64,000 nucleotides of DNA, taken from contig NC_079514.1 of the NCBI RefSeq assembly GCF_000801105.2, forward strand, positions 25,956,293 through 26,020,292, in the 5' to 3' direction. This DNA is from Raphanus sativus (taxonomy: Eukaryota; Streptophyta; Magnoliopsida; Brassicales; Brassicaceae). Both the position numbers and the translations under genes were made by a program. Numbering within the stretch: position 1 is the stretch's first letter; every line of letters starts with the position of its first letter. The notes beneath the pieces were generated by a model that saw only the letters and a list, made by a program, of their open reading frames with translations, was not told where the DNA came from and did no database searches. Shown piece by piece: positions 11,455 through 21,769 of this stretch.

Positions 11455-11732
11455 ACGCACGTGCTGGTCCGTAGCCGCCGGGCGGCTAGCCCCCGTGCTG
11501 GCCGTGGCCGCCGGCGGCTAGCGCCCGTGCTGGCCGTGGCCGCCGGGCGGCTAGCCCCGCGCTGACCGTGGCCGCCGGCGGCTAGCGCCCGTGCTGGCCG
11601 TGGCCGCCGGGCGGCTAGACCCGTGCTGGCCGTGGCCGCCGGGCGGCTAGCCCCGTGCTGGCCGTGGCCGCCGGCGGCTAGCGCCCGTGCTGGCCGTGGC
11701 CGGCGGCGGCTAGCGCCGTGCTGGCTCGGGTC
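11455..11732 (+). repeat. GC-rich tandem array in E left LTR (32-33 bp unit)
   Basis: About eight copies of a 32-33 bp unit containing GTGCTGGCCGTGGCCGCC and GGCGGCTAG, alternating between GGGCGGCTAGCCCC and GGCGGCTAGCGCC forms. Two further partial units lie at about 11,290-11,375. It stands out sharply from the AT-rich surroundings. Open frames reading through it on either strand are by-products of the repeat. Confidence 0.9.
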
Positions 11733-12236
11733 GTCGGATGACAAGCTTCTGTGCATAAGTTCTAGGCCCCGGCCGTCAGAAGTCTGTACTTTGCGTCTTT
11801 CCCAAGTTTTCGCGGAACGAATCGTTGAGATTCCGCGTACAAAACTCCCGCTCTTACTCCCAACTAAGATCGTCGGAAACACTTCGGAAACTCGTAAGAT
11901 ATCAACGGGAAGGAAGATCTTAAATTCTTCGTGCGAAACAGTGATGGTTATCTTAAGACACCACTCATCTCAACTCTACGAAGGATTGAAGATCTTCCGA
12001 AGAAATCGTAGAAAACAACGGAAGTCCTAGAAACGGCCCGAAAGGGACCAAACGCGATCGGACAGTCCGCTTACGATTGTCTGAGATAGATACGACGATT
12101 TACGTTTATCTTCACATAACAAGATAAATGCTAAATTTCCCGAAGATAAATGTCAAGTTTCCCGATAAACATGAAGGTCGACGAAAATGGAAAAAGCCCG
12201 CTTCGCGGCCCAAAGGAGAATAGACCGTCATAAGAA

Positions 12237-12247
12237 AGAGTATATAA
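12237..12247 (+). promoter_or_regulatory. TATA element of E left LTR
   Basis: AGTATATAAAGG, conserved as AGTATATAAATG in the right LTR at about 15,672. A purine-rich GAGAGAGAGAAATCC leader follows about 50 bases on. This marks a likely LTR promoter in plus orientation; the start site itself cannot be read. Confidence 0.55.
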
Positions 12248-12772
12248 AGGAGCTTTGGGAGAGGAGGAAAAAAAAAGCAAAAATCATTAAGAGAGAGAGA
12301 AATCCGAGATTGGAGACCTAGAGAGCTCCTGTTAGGTTAAGAACTTAGAATTTAGGCGGTAGACTAGCAGGGTAGGACCTAGAACGTCCGGCCGCCTCTC
12401 GTTCTATTTTCATCTTGTCCGCAGGTTCCTGTCTCTCTCGGAAGGATCTAACAATCCTTTCACTTAGAGTTCCACACATAGAAACCCTAGGCATTATTCT
12501 CGACATGCCCGTTTCTATGACTAACGCTCGTACTAGACGAACTCCGCCAGGCAGTTCGATCTCTTGTTCAAACGGTTCCAACTGAACTACGTCCGACTTG
12601 ATCCTCGGAAGGGGTACGTAGGCAGCCTTCCTTAAGGTCCAGTCCCAAATCTCAATAAAACCTTTCCGCATTTATTTGATCACTTGTCGTTGGTTGTCGC
12701 AGAGAATCCGGACCTTCAGGGAAAGTTAGGTTTACTTAGCTTTCCTCCGTTTTACTTAATCAAAATCGACGG

Positions 12773-14326
12773 TGAGCTACAAAATTAACGAAATATACGC
12801 GACCCCTGGTCCTAATTCCTTGATCAAAATTTTATAACTTGCACGTCCAAACTGAAACAACAGTTTCTGACTACGGACATTCGCAAAACATCTCCAAACC
12901 CGCGAACATTTGAAATGCGGCACAAGGGAAAATTAACTCGTACACATTTGAAATGTGTATGCTTGTATAATCCCACGTTTTTTGAAGAAACCGGATTTTC
13001 GAAACCCTTTACAAACACAGAAACCGAATTTTCGAAACTCTTCGCAAACAAACTCGCCAATCGCTAAACGGCCTCAACAATGGATCCAGTATCCACCAAA
13101 TAAATCATAAACTATCGCCCGGAAACATTCCGCGATTTCTAAAAGCCCATAGTCCTTTATGGCATAAGAAAAACAAACTTCAAAGCACTGCGAGACGTCG
13201 CTTCGTGCCTGAACATTCGTTTTTCGATTAAAACCTTCATACGCCTTCTAAACGGCATCATATCGTTGTTGCTGATCACAACAAACGAACTCTAACGTCC
13301 TAAACAGACAAGCCACCTAAGGGTAGGCTCTTTTACATCCGACAAAGATCCCATAGCGCGCTATACAAAAAATCCAAATTTGGTTCAGCACTTCGTAAAG
13401 GAAGTAGCTCGGTTCGTGCCCAGACAAATCATATAAGCCGATACCACTTCGCGGATTTTAAAACGGTACGAATCAGGTTAAAATCACAAACAGGCAAAAC
13501 GAAAGCCGATTTGTCATCGCACAGCCTCAGTCTGAGAGTAAACCTAGGTCTTGCCCTAAACCCAGCCTTGCTGGTATCTTAACATCTCATAGGCAAAGCG
13601 TCAACGACACGAGATCCCAAAACTTGTCTCTTCACTCAAGTCTGTACGTTTTCACGAATTTTCGCGTAAATCGTAAACCGCAGGAAAATCTCGCTTTGTA
13701 CAAACGACGGATACGGTGATCATCAGGGAGGCATGAATGAGACGACAACTCACACCCTGTCCCTCTAACTTCGATAGACAGAAGTTCTGAAAACGCAACA
13801 TTAATATTTTATAAAGATTGAGCCGCAGAGTTCAACAGATGCCTTGAAAAAGGCCGGGATTCGAAGCCACCAACAGCCAGTCCCGCAAATACACATCATG
13901 GCCTCTTAACGGCTGAAACACAATCAAAATAAAAATCTCTAAGGGATTGATAAACCTAGACGCTCCCCGGAGCATCACCTTCATCCTCAAAACTCACCCA
14001 AAGTAGGAACGGTCTCACCGTCGCCTCCATTGGTCGCACCACCGCTGCATGTCTCATATGCGCCGGCTTCGCGATCCTTAACTGCGTGGTCCTGGTCCTC
14101 CGAACCCTCCGAATGCAGGACAAGGGTGCACACGGATTTCAGGCCAGCAAGAATCGAGTCGAAGTTGAGCAACGAACTCACGGTCTTCCGACGTCACGTT
14201 CGAGATCGCCAATCAAAGGTGATGTGGATTTCCGCAATGAAATACTCTTAGCCAAAAATTTTGATTTTCAACTCATAATCTTCCGCCCGCAAGATCGTTT
14301 CCGCGTCTTACAGGCTGGGGGCTAAC
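12773..14326 (+). other. Internal region of element E, no recognisable protein
   Basis: About 1.55 kb without gag or pol motifs. A tandem pair of ~34-bp repeats (GAAACCGGATTTTCGAAAC and GAAACCGAATTTTCGAAAC) lies at about 12,986-13,053. On the minus strand a short frame at 14,181-13,987 sits where Tat elements carry their antisense gene, but I see no similarity that would support it. The region ends in a G-rich CAGGCTGGGGGC tract. Confidence 0.6.
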
Positions 14327-16219
14327 TGTTGGGGTCAAAAACGGTTATCTCGAAATCAACGGCTAAAAATATTTATCATGCGCGGACTTTCCATAAAACA
14401 AGCGTCGAAAGCAAAACAAGTCGTACAGCTTAAAAAAACCTATGTTAAAGTCGATAGTTCTTGTTTTTACACGATAAACTCTACGAGAAAACCAACTCAG
14501 ATTTAGTCGTAAAACTTCGATGATACAATCAAGAAGAACCGAGAGACATTAGGTCCGTAGCTGAGATGACACGACCATACGAAAGTATACGGAAGAAACG
14601 GAAGTGATCTAAGTTTGGATAGGTCCGAACGACAAGGAATCCGCCTTGAAACTTCAAAGAGCCCGTTCTCTCAAACCGTGAGGACCCAGAGAACGATCAA
14701 GATATCAAATCGAAGCCCTCGTCGAGACGCACGTGCTGGTCCTGGCCGCGGGCGGCTAGCCCCCGTGCTGTCCTGGCCGCCAGGAAACTTCAAAGAGCCC
14801 GTTCTCTCAAACTGTGAGGACCCAGAAAACGATCAACATATCAAATCGAAGCCCTCGTCGAGACGCACGTGCTGGTCCCTAGCCGCCGGCGGCTAGCCCC
14901 CGTGCTGGCCGTGCCGCCGGCGGCTAGCGCCCGTGCTGGCCGTGGCCGCCGGGCGGCTAGCCCCGCGCTGACCGTGGCCGCCGGCGGCTAGCGCCCGTGC
15001 TGGCCGTGGCCGCGGGCGGCTAGCCCCGTGCTGGCCGTGGCCGCCGGCGGCTAGCACCCGTGCTGGCCGTGCCGCGGGCGGCTAGGCCCGTGCTGGCCGT
15101 GGCCGCCAGCGGCTAGCGCCCGTGCTGGCCATGGCCGCCGGGCGGCTAGCCCGTGCTGGCTCGGGTCGTCGGATGACAAGCTTCCGTGCATAAGTTCTAG
15201 GCCCCGGCCGTCAGAAGTATGTACTTTGCGTCTTTCCCAAGTTTTCGCGGAACGAATCGTTGAGATTCCGCGTACAAAACTCCCGCTCTTACTCCAAACT
15301 AAGATCGTCGGAAACACTTCGGAAACTCGTAAGATATCAACGGGAAGGAAGATCTTAAATTCTCCGTGCGAAACAGTGATGGTTATCTTAAGACACCACT
15401 CATCTCAACTCTACGAAGGATTGAAGATCTTTCGAAGAAATCGTAGAAAACAACGGAAGTCCTAGAAACGGCCCGAAAGGGACCAAACGCGATCGGACAG
15501 TCCGCTTACGATTGTCTGAGATAGATACGACGATTTACGTTTATCTTCACATAACAAGATAAATGCTAAATTTCCGAAGATAAATGTCAAGTTTCCGATA
15601 AACATGAAGGTCGACGAAAATAGAAAAAGCCCGCTTCGCGGCCCAAAAGGAGAATAGACCGTCATAAGAAGGAGTATATAAATGAGCTTGGGAGAGGAGG
15701 AAAAAAAGCAAAAATCATTAAGAGAGAGAGAAATCCGAGATTGGAGACCTAGAGAGCTCATGTTAGGTTAAGAACTTAGAATTTAGGCGGTAGACTAGCA
15801 GGGTAGGACCTAGAACGTCCGGCCGCCTCTCGTTCTATTTTCATCTTGTCCGCAGGCTCCTGTCTCTCTCGGAAGTATCTAACAATCCTTTCACTTAGAG
15901 TTCCGCACATAGAAACCCTAGGCATTATTCTCGACATGCCCGTTTCTATGACTAACGCTCGTACTAGACAAACTCCGCCAGGCAGTTCGATCTCTTGTTC
16001 AAACCCTTCCAACTGAACTACGTCCGACTTGATCCTCGAAAAGGGTACGTAGGCGCCTTCCTTAAGGTCAGTCCCAAATCTCAATAAAACCTTTCCGCAT
16101 TTATTTGATCACTTGTCGTTGGTTGTCGCAGAGAATCCGGACCTTCAGGGAAAGTTAGGTTCCTTAGCTTTCCTCCGTTTTACTTAATCAAAATCGACAG
16201 TGCGAATTTCGGTTCCCAA
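14327..16219 (+). repeat. Right (3') LTR of element E
   Basis: Second copy of the LTR, starting TGTTGGGGTC and ending about GGTTCCCA. It has many one-base losses in G/C runs relative to the left copy (for example around 14,770, 14,910 and 15,070) and TATA element AGTATATAAATG near 15,672. The indels may be sequencing errors, as the contig end nearby is also indel-rich. Confidence 0.85.
14727..15165 (+). repeat. GC-rich tandem array in E right LTR
   Basis: Second copy of the 32-33 bp GGCGGCTAGC...GTGCTGGCC array, about eight main units from 14,880 plus partial units upstream. Units differ from the left LTR by small indels. Confidence 0.88.
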
Positions 16220-17685
16220 AATCACGAGCATCCTATGGACCATCTGGAGAGGTTCGAGGATCTAATTGCTGCTATTCGTATGGATGGAGTCCCGAGGACT
16301 ACCTACTCTGCTAGCTCTTCAAAATACTCACTGATTGGAGAAGCTTCGCACTGGCTCAAGCAGCTACCTACAGGATCCCTGACATCCTGGGCCGACATCA
16401 AAAACGCCTTTCTGCGTAATTTCTTGTGATGAGGCACGCGCTGAAGACTTAAGAAGCAAAATCGCCACTTTCGCGCAGAAGCCTAATGAAACTTTTTAAA
16501 GACGCGTGGATCAGATTCAAGTTCTCTTCCAGCGAGACTGTCCACACCATGGATTCAATGAAGTGCAGCTGTTAAGCACTTTCTACAGAGGTATCGCCTT
16601 AAGGTATCAGAGGCTCTCGATACTGCTAGTGAGGGGAACTTCAACACTAGGAATCCAATAGAGGCTGTGAGACTTATTGAGAACCTAGCCAACAGCAGCA
16701 GCACCAAAAACACTGACTCTGACATGAAGAACTGGTTGCAGCCATCGGTGAAGACCAGATGAATGACGTCAGAGCCAAGATAGATGCTTTACATGCATTT
16801 CTGGGGCAGCCAGTTTGCTCAGCTGAAGGATAGGCTAGAGAGGATGATACAGAGGAAGATGTGAACTACATTGGAGGTACTGGATTTCAGAGATATGGAA
16901 ACCAGAGTGGAAACAGAAACTTTTTGGCAGTGGTCAGAAGAGTAACTACAACCAGAGTTCACAGTATCAGAAACCTTCACCAACACAAGGAACTACGGCA
17001 ACTCAGCTTACAAAACACCGCTACCCACCCCCAGGAGAGTAGTTTGATGCCATGATTGATAGAGTTCTGGAAGGTCACAGAAGCTTACAGTAGACTTCAA
17101 TGGGAAGATTGATTCTGTCTTCAACAATCTGACCACGAGGATAGACACCATCTGCGCTCAAGTTAAGAAACTTGAGACACAGATTGTCCAGACTGAAGAC
17201 TCTATCAGGAGGATTGGAACTTCTAAGGAAGTAGGGGAAGGAAATAGGAAACACCACGTCAATGCTATCATAGATGATGATTCTGGCAAGTGGTGAAACA
17301 GGAGAAGCTACAAGAAGGAGACTTTGAAGTGGAAAGTTCACTAAGTCTCGGTGGATCGCAATGGTGTCGATCGATACCAACTACTCCACATCGATCGACA
17401 TCGACGATGTCTTTTCCGGATACGCTTGCCAGACTGCAACGCAGTTAGGATATTGACACATGCTGAATTCACGGCTTCTCATCCATACCCCACCCACCCT
17501 ACGAAGATATCGACGACGAGACGAGCCACTCATCGATCACACAACGAAGAGAACCGTATCGATCGACCCTATTCTCTACCTATCAATCGACACGCACCTC
17601 TCACATACTGAGTGCAACTACCATCGATAGACATCAACCGAATCAATGCACTCAGACCCACACCGAACCACAAGATACCCCTACC
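16220..17685 (+). pseudogene. gag: B' gag continuation and linker (many frameshifts)
   Basis: Resumes the gag domain after E: MDHLERFEDLIAAIRMDGVP, then in changing frames the counterparts of SLTSWADIKNAFLRNF, CPHHGFNEVQL and NYIGGTGFQR, as in element B 6789-7493, followed by the linker helix and the ILTHAEFTASHPYP stretch. Against B almost every difference that breaks the frame is a single-base insertion or loss, often in homopolymers (near 16,425, 16,495, 16,610, 16,730). That pattern suggests unpolished sequence near a contig end as well as real decay. Coding content is clear; an intact frame is not. Confidence 0.8.
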
Positions 17686-18308
17686 GACATAACTGGTAAC
17701 CTTTCAGACACTCACCTGCATCAGAGGAACTGAAGGAAGAAGGTTAAGGAGTCGGAAGGAGAAGATTCCTAAGAACCTAACAGGGAAGCTAATGAAAAGG
17801 AGATTGATGGTTTCACTAAGAGAGTTATCGGAATCCCACCAGAGAAACCTTTTGAGGAGGTTTATTTCACAAAGAGATGTGGATGTCTTCAGAGAAACAA
17901 GGGAGACTGAAACTGACATTAGGAGAAGGTTTGACAACGTCAGAGAAGAGATGAGGAAAATGATTACTTTGCTAAAGAAGAGTGATCCTGGAAGTTTGCA
18001 ATACCCTGTGTGGTACAGGGATTGAATTTCCTCATACACTATGTGACACTGGTTCATCAGTCATCATCTTACCAAAGGTCATGGCAGACCATCTGGGCCT
18101 GCAGTAGAGCCTTCACCACAGATCTTACTTTCGTGGATTACTCTCAGAGAACTCTGGAGGCTTCATCAAAGACCTGGAGGACATATTGGTGATACTATCG
18201 TCCCTGTGGATTTTCATGTCCTAGACATCAAGCTAAATTGGAAACTCTTCCCTCTTACTTGGAAGAGCATTTATGGCTACAGTAGGAGCCATATGTGACA
18301 TGAACACC
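17686..18308 (+). pseudogene. B' protease region, left contig-end copy
   Basis: Same sequence as 18,409-19,038, with scattered one-base losses. Contains the counterparts of KKSDPG.FAIPCV and the CDTGSS active site in broken frames. It ends at ...GTGACATGAACACC, immediately before the N run. Very probably the same genomic locus as the right copy and not a true duplication. Confidence 0.85.
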
Positions 18309-18408
18309 NNNNNNNNNNNNNNNNNNNNNNNNNNNNNNNNNNNNNNNNNNNNNNNNNNNNNNNNNNNNNNNNNNNNNNNNNNNNNNNNNNNNNNNNNNNN
18401 NNNNNNNN
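18309..18408. other. Assembly gap (100 N)
   Basis: Exactly 100 unknown bases, the usual placeholder for a join of unknown size. Both sides carry the same ~625 bp. Confidence 0.98.
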
Positions 18409-19260
18409 GACATAACTGGTAACCTTTCAGACACTACACCTGCATCAGAGGAAACTGAAGGAAAGAAGGTTAAGGAGTCGGAAGGAGAAGATTCCTAAGA
18501 ACCTTAACAGGGAAGCTTAATGAAAAGGAGATTGATGGTTTCACTAGAGGAGTTCGGAATCCCACCAGAAGAAACCTTTGAGGAGGTTTATTTCAACAAA
18601 GAGATGTGATGTTCTTCAGAGAAACAAGGGAGACTGAAACTGACATTAGGAGAAGGTTGACAACGTCAGAGAAGAGATGAGGAAATGATTACTTTGCTAA
18701 AGAAGAGTGATCCTGGGAAGTTTGCAATACCCTGTGTGGTACAAGGGATTGAATTTCCTCATACACTATGTGACACTGGTTCATCAGTCATCATCTTACC
18801 AAAGGTCATGGCAGACCATCTGGGCCTGCAAGTAGAGCCTTCACCACAGATCTTTACTTTCGTGGATTACTCTCAGAGAAACTCTGGAGGCTTCATCAAA
18901 GACCTGGAGGTACATATTGGTGATACTATCGTCCCTGTGGATTTTCATGTCCTAGACATCAAGCTAAATTGGAACTCTTCCCTCTTACTTGGAAGAGCAT
19001 TTATGGCTACAGTAGGAGCCATATGTGACATGAACACCAACAGGATGTGCATGACTATGATAGATCCAGATATCCACTACGACCCTGTCAAGCTTGGCAA
19101 ACCACCAGCCAAATTAGTGGTAAAGGAAGATGATACTGGTATCATCGCAGTTTGTCATTGTGAAGTCGAGTACGAGACAGAGTACTCGGGATCGATCGAC
19201 AGTACTTTGACGTCATCGATCGACACTTGCAAGTCGGAGGAGATCGACAACAACTATTGA
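18409..19260 (+). pseudogene. B' aspartic protease and start of SID-rich region (right contig copy)
   Basis: From about 18,685 the frame is open: KKSDPGKFAIPCVVQGIEFPHTLCDTGSSVIILPKVMADHLG, flap region, LLLGRAFMATVGAICDMNTNRMCMTMIDPDIHYDPVKLG, then EDDTGIIAVCHCEVEYETEYSGSIDSTLTSSIDT and a stop at 19,258-19,260. CDTGSS is the retropepsin catalytic motif. The first ~270 bases are frameshifted as in the left contig end. The sequence at 19,020-19,060 shows the uninterrupted form of the site where B' itself inserted into B. No reverse transcriptase follows. Confidence 0.85.
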
Positions 19261-21769
19261 TCATCGATCGACAGAGACCCACCAGATGATCAACTCGATC
19301 TACCAGATCATTGCTACCCGAATTTCGACATCCCACCCAACCGTAAGGAAGATGATTACTCAGTAAGGAGTTGGGCGGATAGCGGATTTCATGAGAGTTT
19401 TGCAGTAGACATAGCCACCTCTTCCCACGGTGGAGACCAAAGCGAAGAATATGATGAAGACTTTGGGAAGAGAGAGAGCTTGGGAAAATTACTTGGAGAA
19501 TGACAGATTTGCATTTCGATTCCCACAATCGATCGACATCAACCGCCCACCATCGATCGATTATCTACTTCATCCAGCAAAACGACATCGTCCATCGATC
19601 GACATTGCCAGTATAATATCGATCGATATTAACTAGGACGACTTAAAAGACAAAATCGGAATTTCACCGATTAGGGCAACACATGGGTATAAAAGGTTGA
19701 CAACTCAAGCCACAAAAATTCAAAACTTTTCACCTTCTACCCAGCAGCTTCCAGCATTCAGAGATTCATCAATGGAAGACTGCAACAACATGTTCACTCG
19801 ATCCAACCGTGCAGCTAGACGTGCACCATCGATCGCCACCACCACACACCCATCGATCGACACCTTCAACAGAGCTCAACCGAGATCTCATGAACCTTAT
19901 GATGTCAGGAACATTTCACTAACACCTGATGAATTTGGAATTTTCAGGGACACAGATGGCTATGCAAGAGCTATGGATGGAAGAGTTCTGCATATAACAA
20001 GAGAGGACATAGCAGACATCCTCCAAGTTGCTAATGGACCGGAAAACCTGTTCACACATCAACGTAGCCATCCAGACATCCTAAAACACGTCCAGGACAA
20101 CCACAACACCAACACGAGGGAGGATACAGTTCCTCAACACTTCGGTCAACCTCAACATTCACAATCGATCGACATCATTTCAACACCATCGATCGACGGC
20201 GGATATCCCGGATCGATCGACAGACCAAGAGTCAGATCGCCCGACAGACGATTGGAGTTTGGACGACGTGCCTTCAATACTGATGGATCCAGGAGATTCA
20301 AGTGGGAAGCTAAGAATGAATATGGTGTCTACAGAGATGAGTTTGGCTATGCTAGAGGAGTTGATGGTGAGATCATCCATGTTACCAAGGAGCAAGTAAA
20401 GAGACTTTTGGATAGAGCATCCCTTTTTCACAAAGGTTGCTTATGACTTCCAATACACACACGCCCCTACCATGCATACACACCACCACCAATACCTTAC
20501 AGTAGAGAGGAGGTGGATGATATGGTGACTGATGTATGGAGAGCTCAGGCGCACCTTGAGGCAAACATGCACACATTGGTGGAAGACACTGTCCAGCCTT
20601 TGGATGTCAGTTACAAGGACTTCCAGAATAATATGGCTGAGATAAGAGTGGAGCTTGGAAACATATTGACCATGCTTGAGAAAGAGGCTACGCCACCAGT
20701 ATCGACCCACAAAGTACCTATACCGTCGATCGACATCGGCAAGACTACATCCATAGACCGACCAGAATGTTCATCACCTAAGAAAGATGAATGGGAGGTT
20801 GCTTACATCAATACTCGGATTGGAGACGTCTACAGCCCTCTCAACAACAATGTCGAATGGTTAAGCAAGAGGATCGATCTTCTACAGAAAGAGTTGGACA
20901 TACTTCGCCAGAACGACCGAGCTGAGCATGCTACTTTTTCATCGATCGACACATATACTTCATCATCGATCGATAAAAGGTTCGCAAAACTGGAAGATAG
21001 GATGACAGCGTATGTAAAGAAGCATGAAATTTTCAGTTCTCCTATCCTGCGATGCCAACACACAATGTCACAACAGCTGGACAAGCTAGAAAGAGACATG
21101 AGCATTGTTCAAGCTTATATTGATCTTCGTGACAGCAACGAAGCATCGATCGACAGGTCTGAACTAACAACGATCGACAGACAGCCACCACTAGCGAGAC
21201 GAGCAGACACTACAGGAGAAGTTGATGAACTTAAACATGAGCTGTACGAGGCTATGGATGCTATGGAAAGGAGACTCAACGGGACCTGTGATACCATTGA
21301 CTACACTGTTAACGAACGGGTTAACAGCCTCTGCAGAACTACTCGCCACATGAAGGGCAATATACGTGCTCTGCAGTACCAAGGACAGTGTTCACAGTCG
21401 ATCGACACAATGGATGCTGAGTCGACCGACAGACCCCTCAGCGAAATGACCAACGCGCATCTCGTAGCATCGATCGACACCGAGTCTTTAGCAGACCGAG
21501 ATCAGTTTATTCTGGACAGGATCGATGCATTATAGAGTGAGCTGAAATTATTGTCCGTACATACCTACCAGACCATCGACAGGAAAGTTGACAAAATCGA
21601 ATACATCGAGAATTCTGTGAGGAAACTTCAAGATACAGTCCTCCAGATAGATAAGAAGCACCTACAAGCGGATGATGCCACAAGAAGCTTCGTCGCCACA
21701 TGGTTCAATAGTAGGAGACACAAGATTGATGATTGCTGTCCGGTAATCAGCAGTTTCTGCACCCCATGA
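19261..21769 (+). pseudogene. B' long accessory frame: SID tracts, YRD-GYAR module, coiled coil
   Basis: Coding region that replaces pol. After a frameshift near 19,450 one frame runs from 19,697 to 21,769 with in-frame stops at 20,444 (TGA; element B reads a sense codon) and 21,533 (TAG). Visible parts: repeated P-S-I-D tracts, each over an ATCGATCGAC site; DEFGIFRDTDGYARAMDGRVLHIT and its repeat EYGVYRDEFGYARGVDGEIIHVT; a helical region starting DDMVTDVWRAQAHLEANMHTL; heptad-rich helices (WLSKRIDLLQKELDILRQ, QLDKLERDMSIVQAYI, VDELKHELYEAMDAMERRL); a conserved end HKIDDCCPVISSFCTP. No enzyme motif. A structural or RNA-binding role is only a guess. Confidence 0.72.

Larger units (their letters stand above)
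10887..12772 (+). repeat. Left (5') LTR of element E
   Basis: Matches 14,327-16,198 throughout, ending at ...CAAAATCGAC. The right LTR continues another ~20 bases (GTGCGAATTTCGGTTCCCA) that are missing here. Contains an internal duplication of about 165 bp (11,205-11,300 against 11,378-11,470), a GC-rich tandem array, and a TATA element at about 12,239. Confidence 0.85.
10887..16219 (+). mobile_element. Element E: non-coding, LARD-like LTR element nested in B' gag
   Basis: Two near-identical direct repeats starting TGTTGGGGTC (10,887 and 14,327) enclose 1.55 kb with no retrotransposon protein motif. AATCA lies left (10,882-10,886) and right (16,220-16,224), consistent with a five-base target duplication. 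The host reads GGGC.ATCACACGAGCATCC without insertion in element B (about 6764-6786). A purine-rich CAGGCTGGGGGCTAAC precedes the right LTR, which sets plus orientation. The last ~25 bp of the left LTR and its primer site are not recognisable, suggesting a deletion there. By family it must borrow all enzymes; its autonomous partner is unknown, perhaps Tat-like from the LTR ends. Confidence 0.82.

Noticed and set aside
11433..11882. 149-codon open frame on the minus strand through the E LTR array
   Set aside because: Translation of the GC-rich tandem repeat (RPARALAAGGHGQ units); broken in the second LTR. No codon or domain support.
12345..12671. 108-codon minus-strand frame in the E left LTR, also present shorter at 15,776-16,084
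   Set aside because: Lies antisense downstream of the TATA element, differs by a frameshift between the LTRs and has no recognisable domain. Could be chance in a conserved LTR.
13987..14181. Minus-strand frame before the E right LTR, in the position of a Tat antisense gene
   Set aside because: Only 64 codons, no similarity to the antisense protein of element I.
17686..19038. True tandem duplication of the protease
   Set aside because: Copies coincide with the two edges of a 100-N gap and differ only by indels; best explained as unmerged contig overlap.
19186..21480. TCGATCGA sites as restriction-avoidance or CRISPR-type repeats
   Set aside because: Irregular spacing, embedded in coding sequence and LTRs, eukaryotic context.
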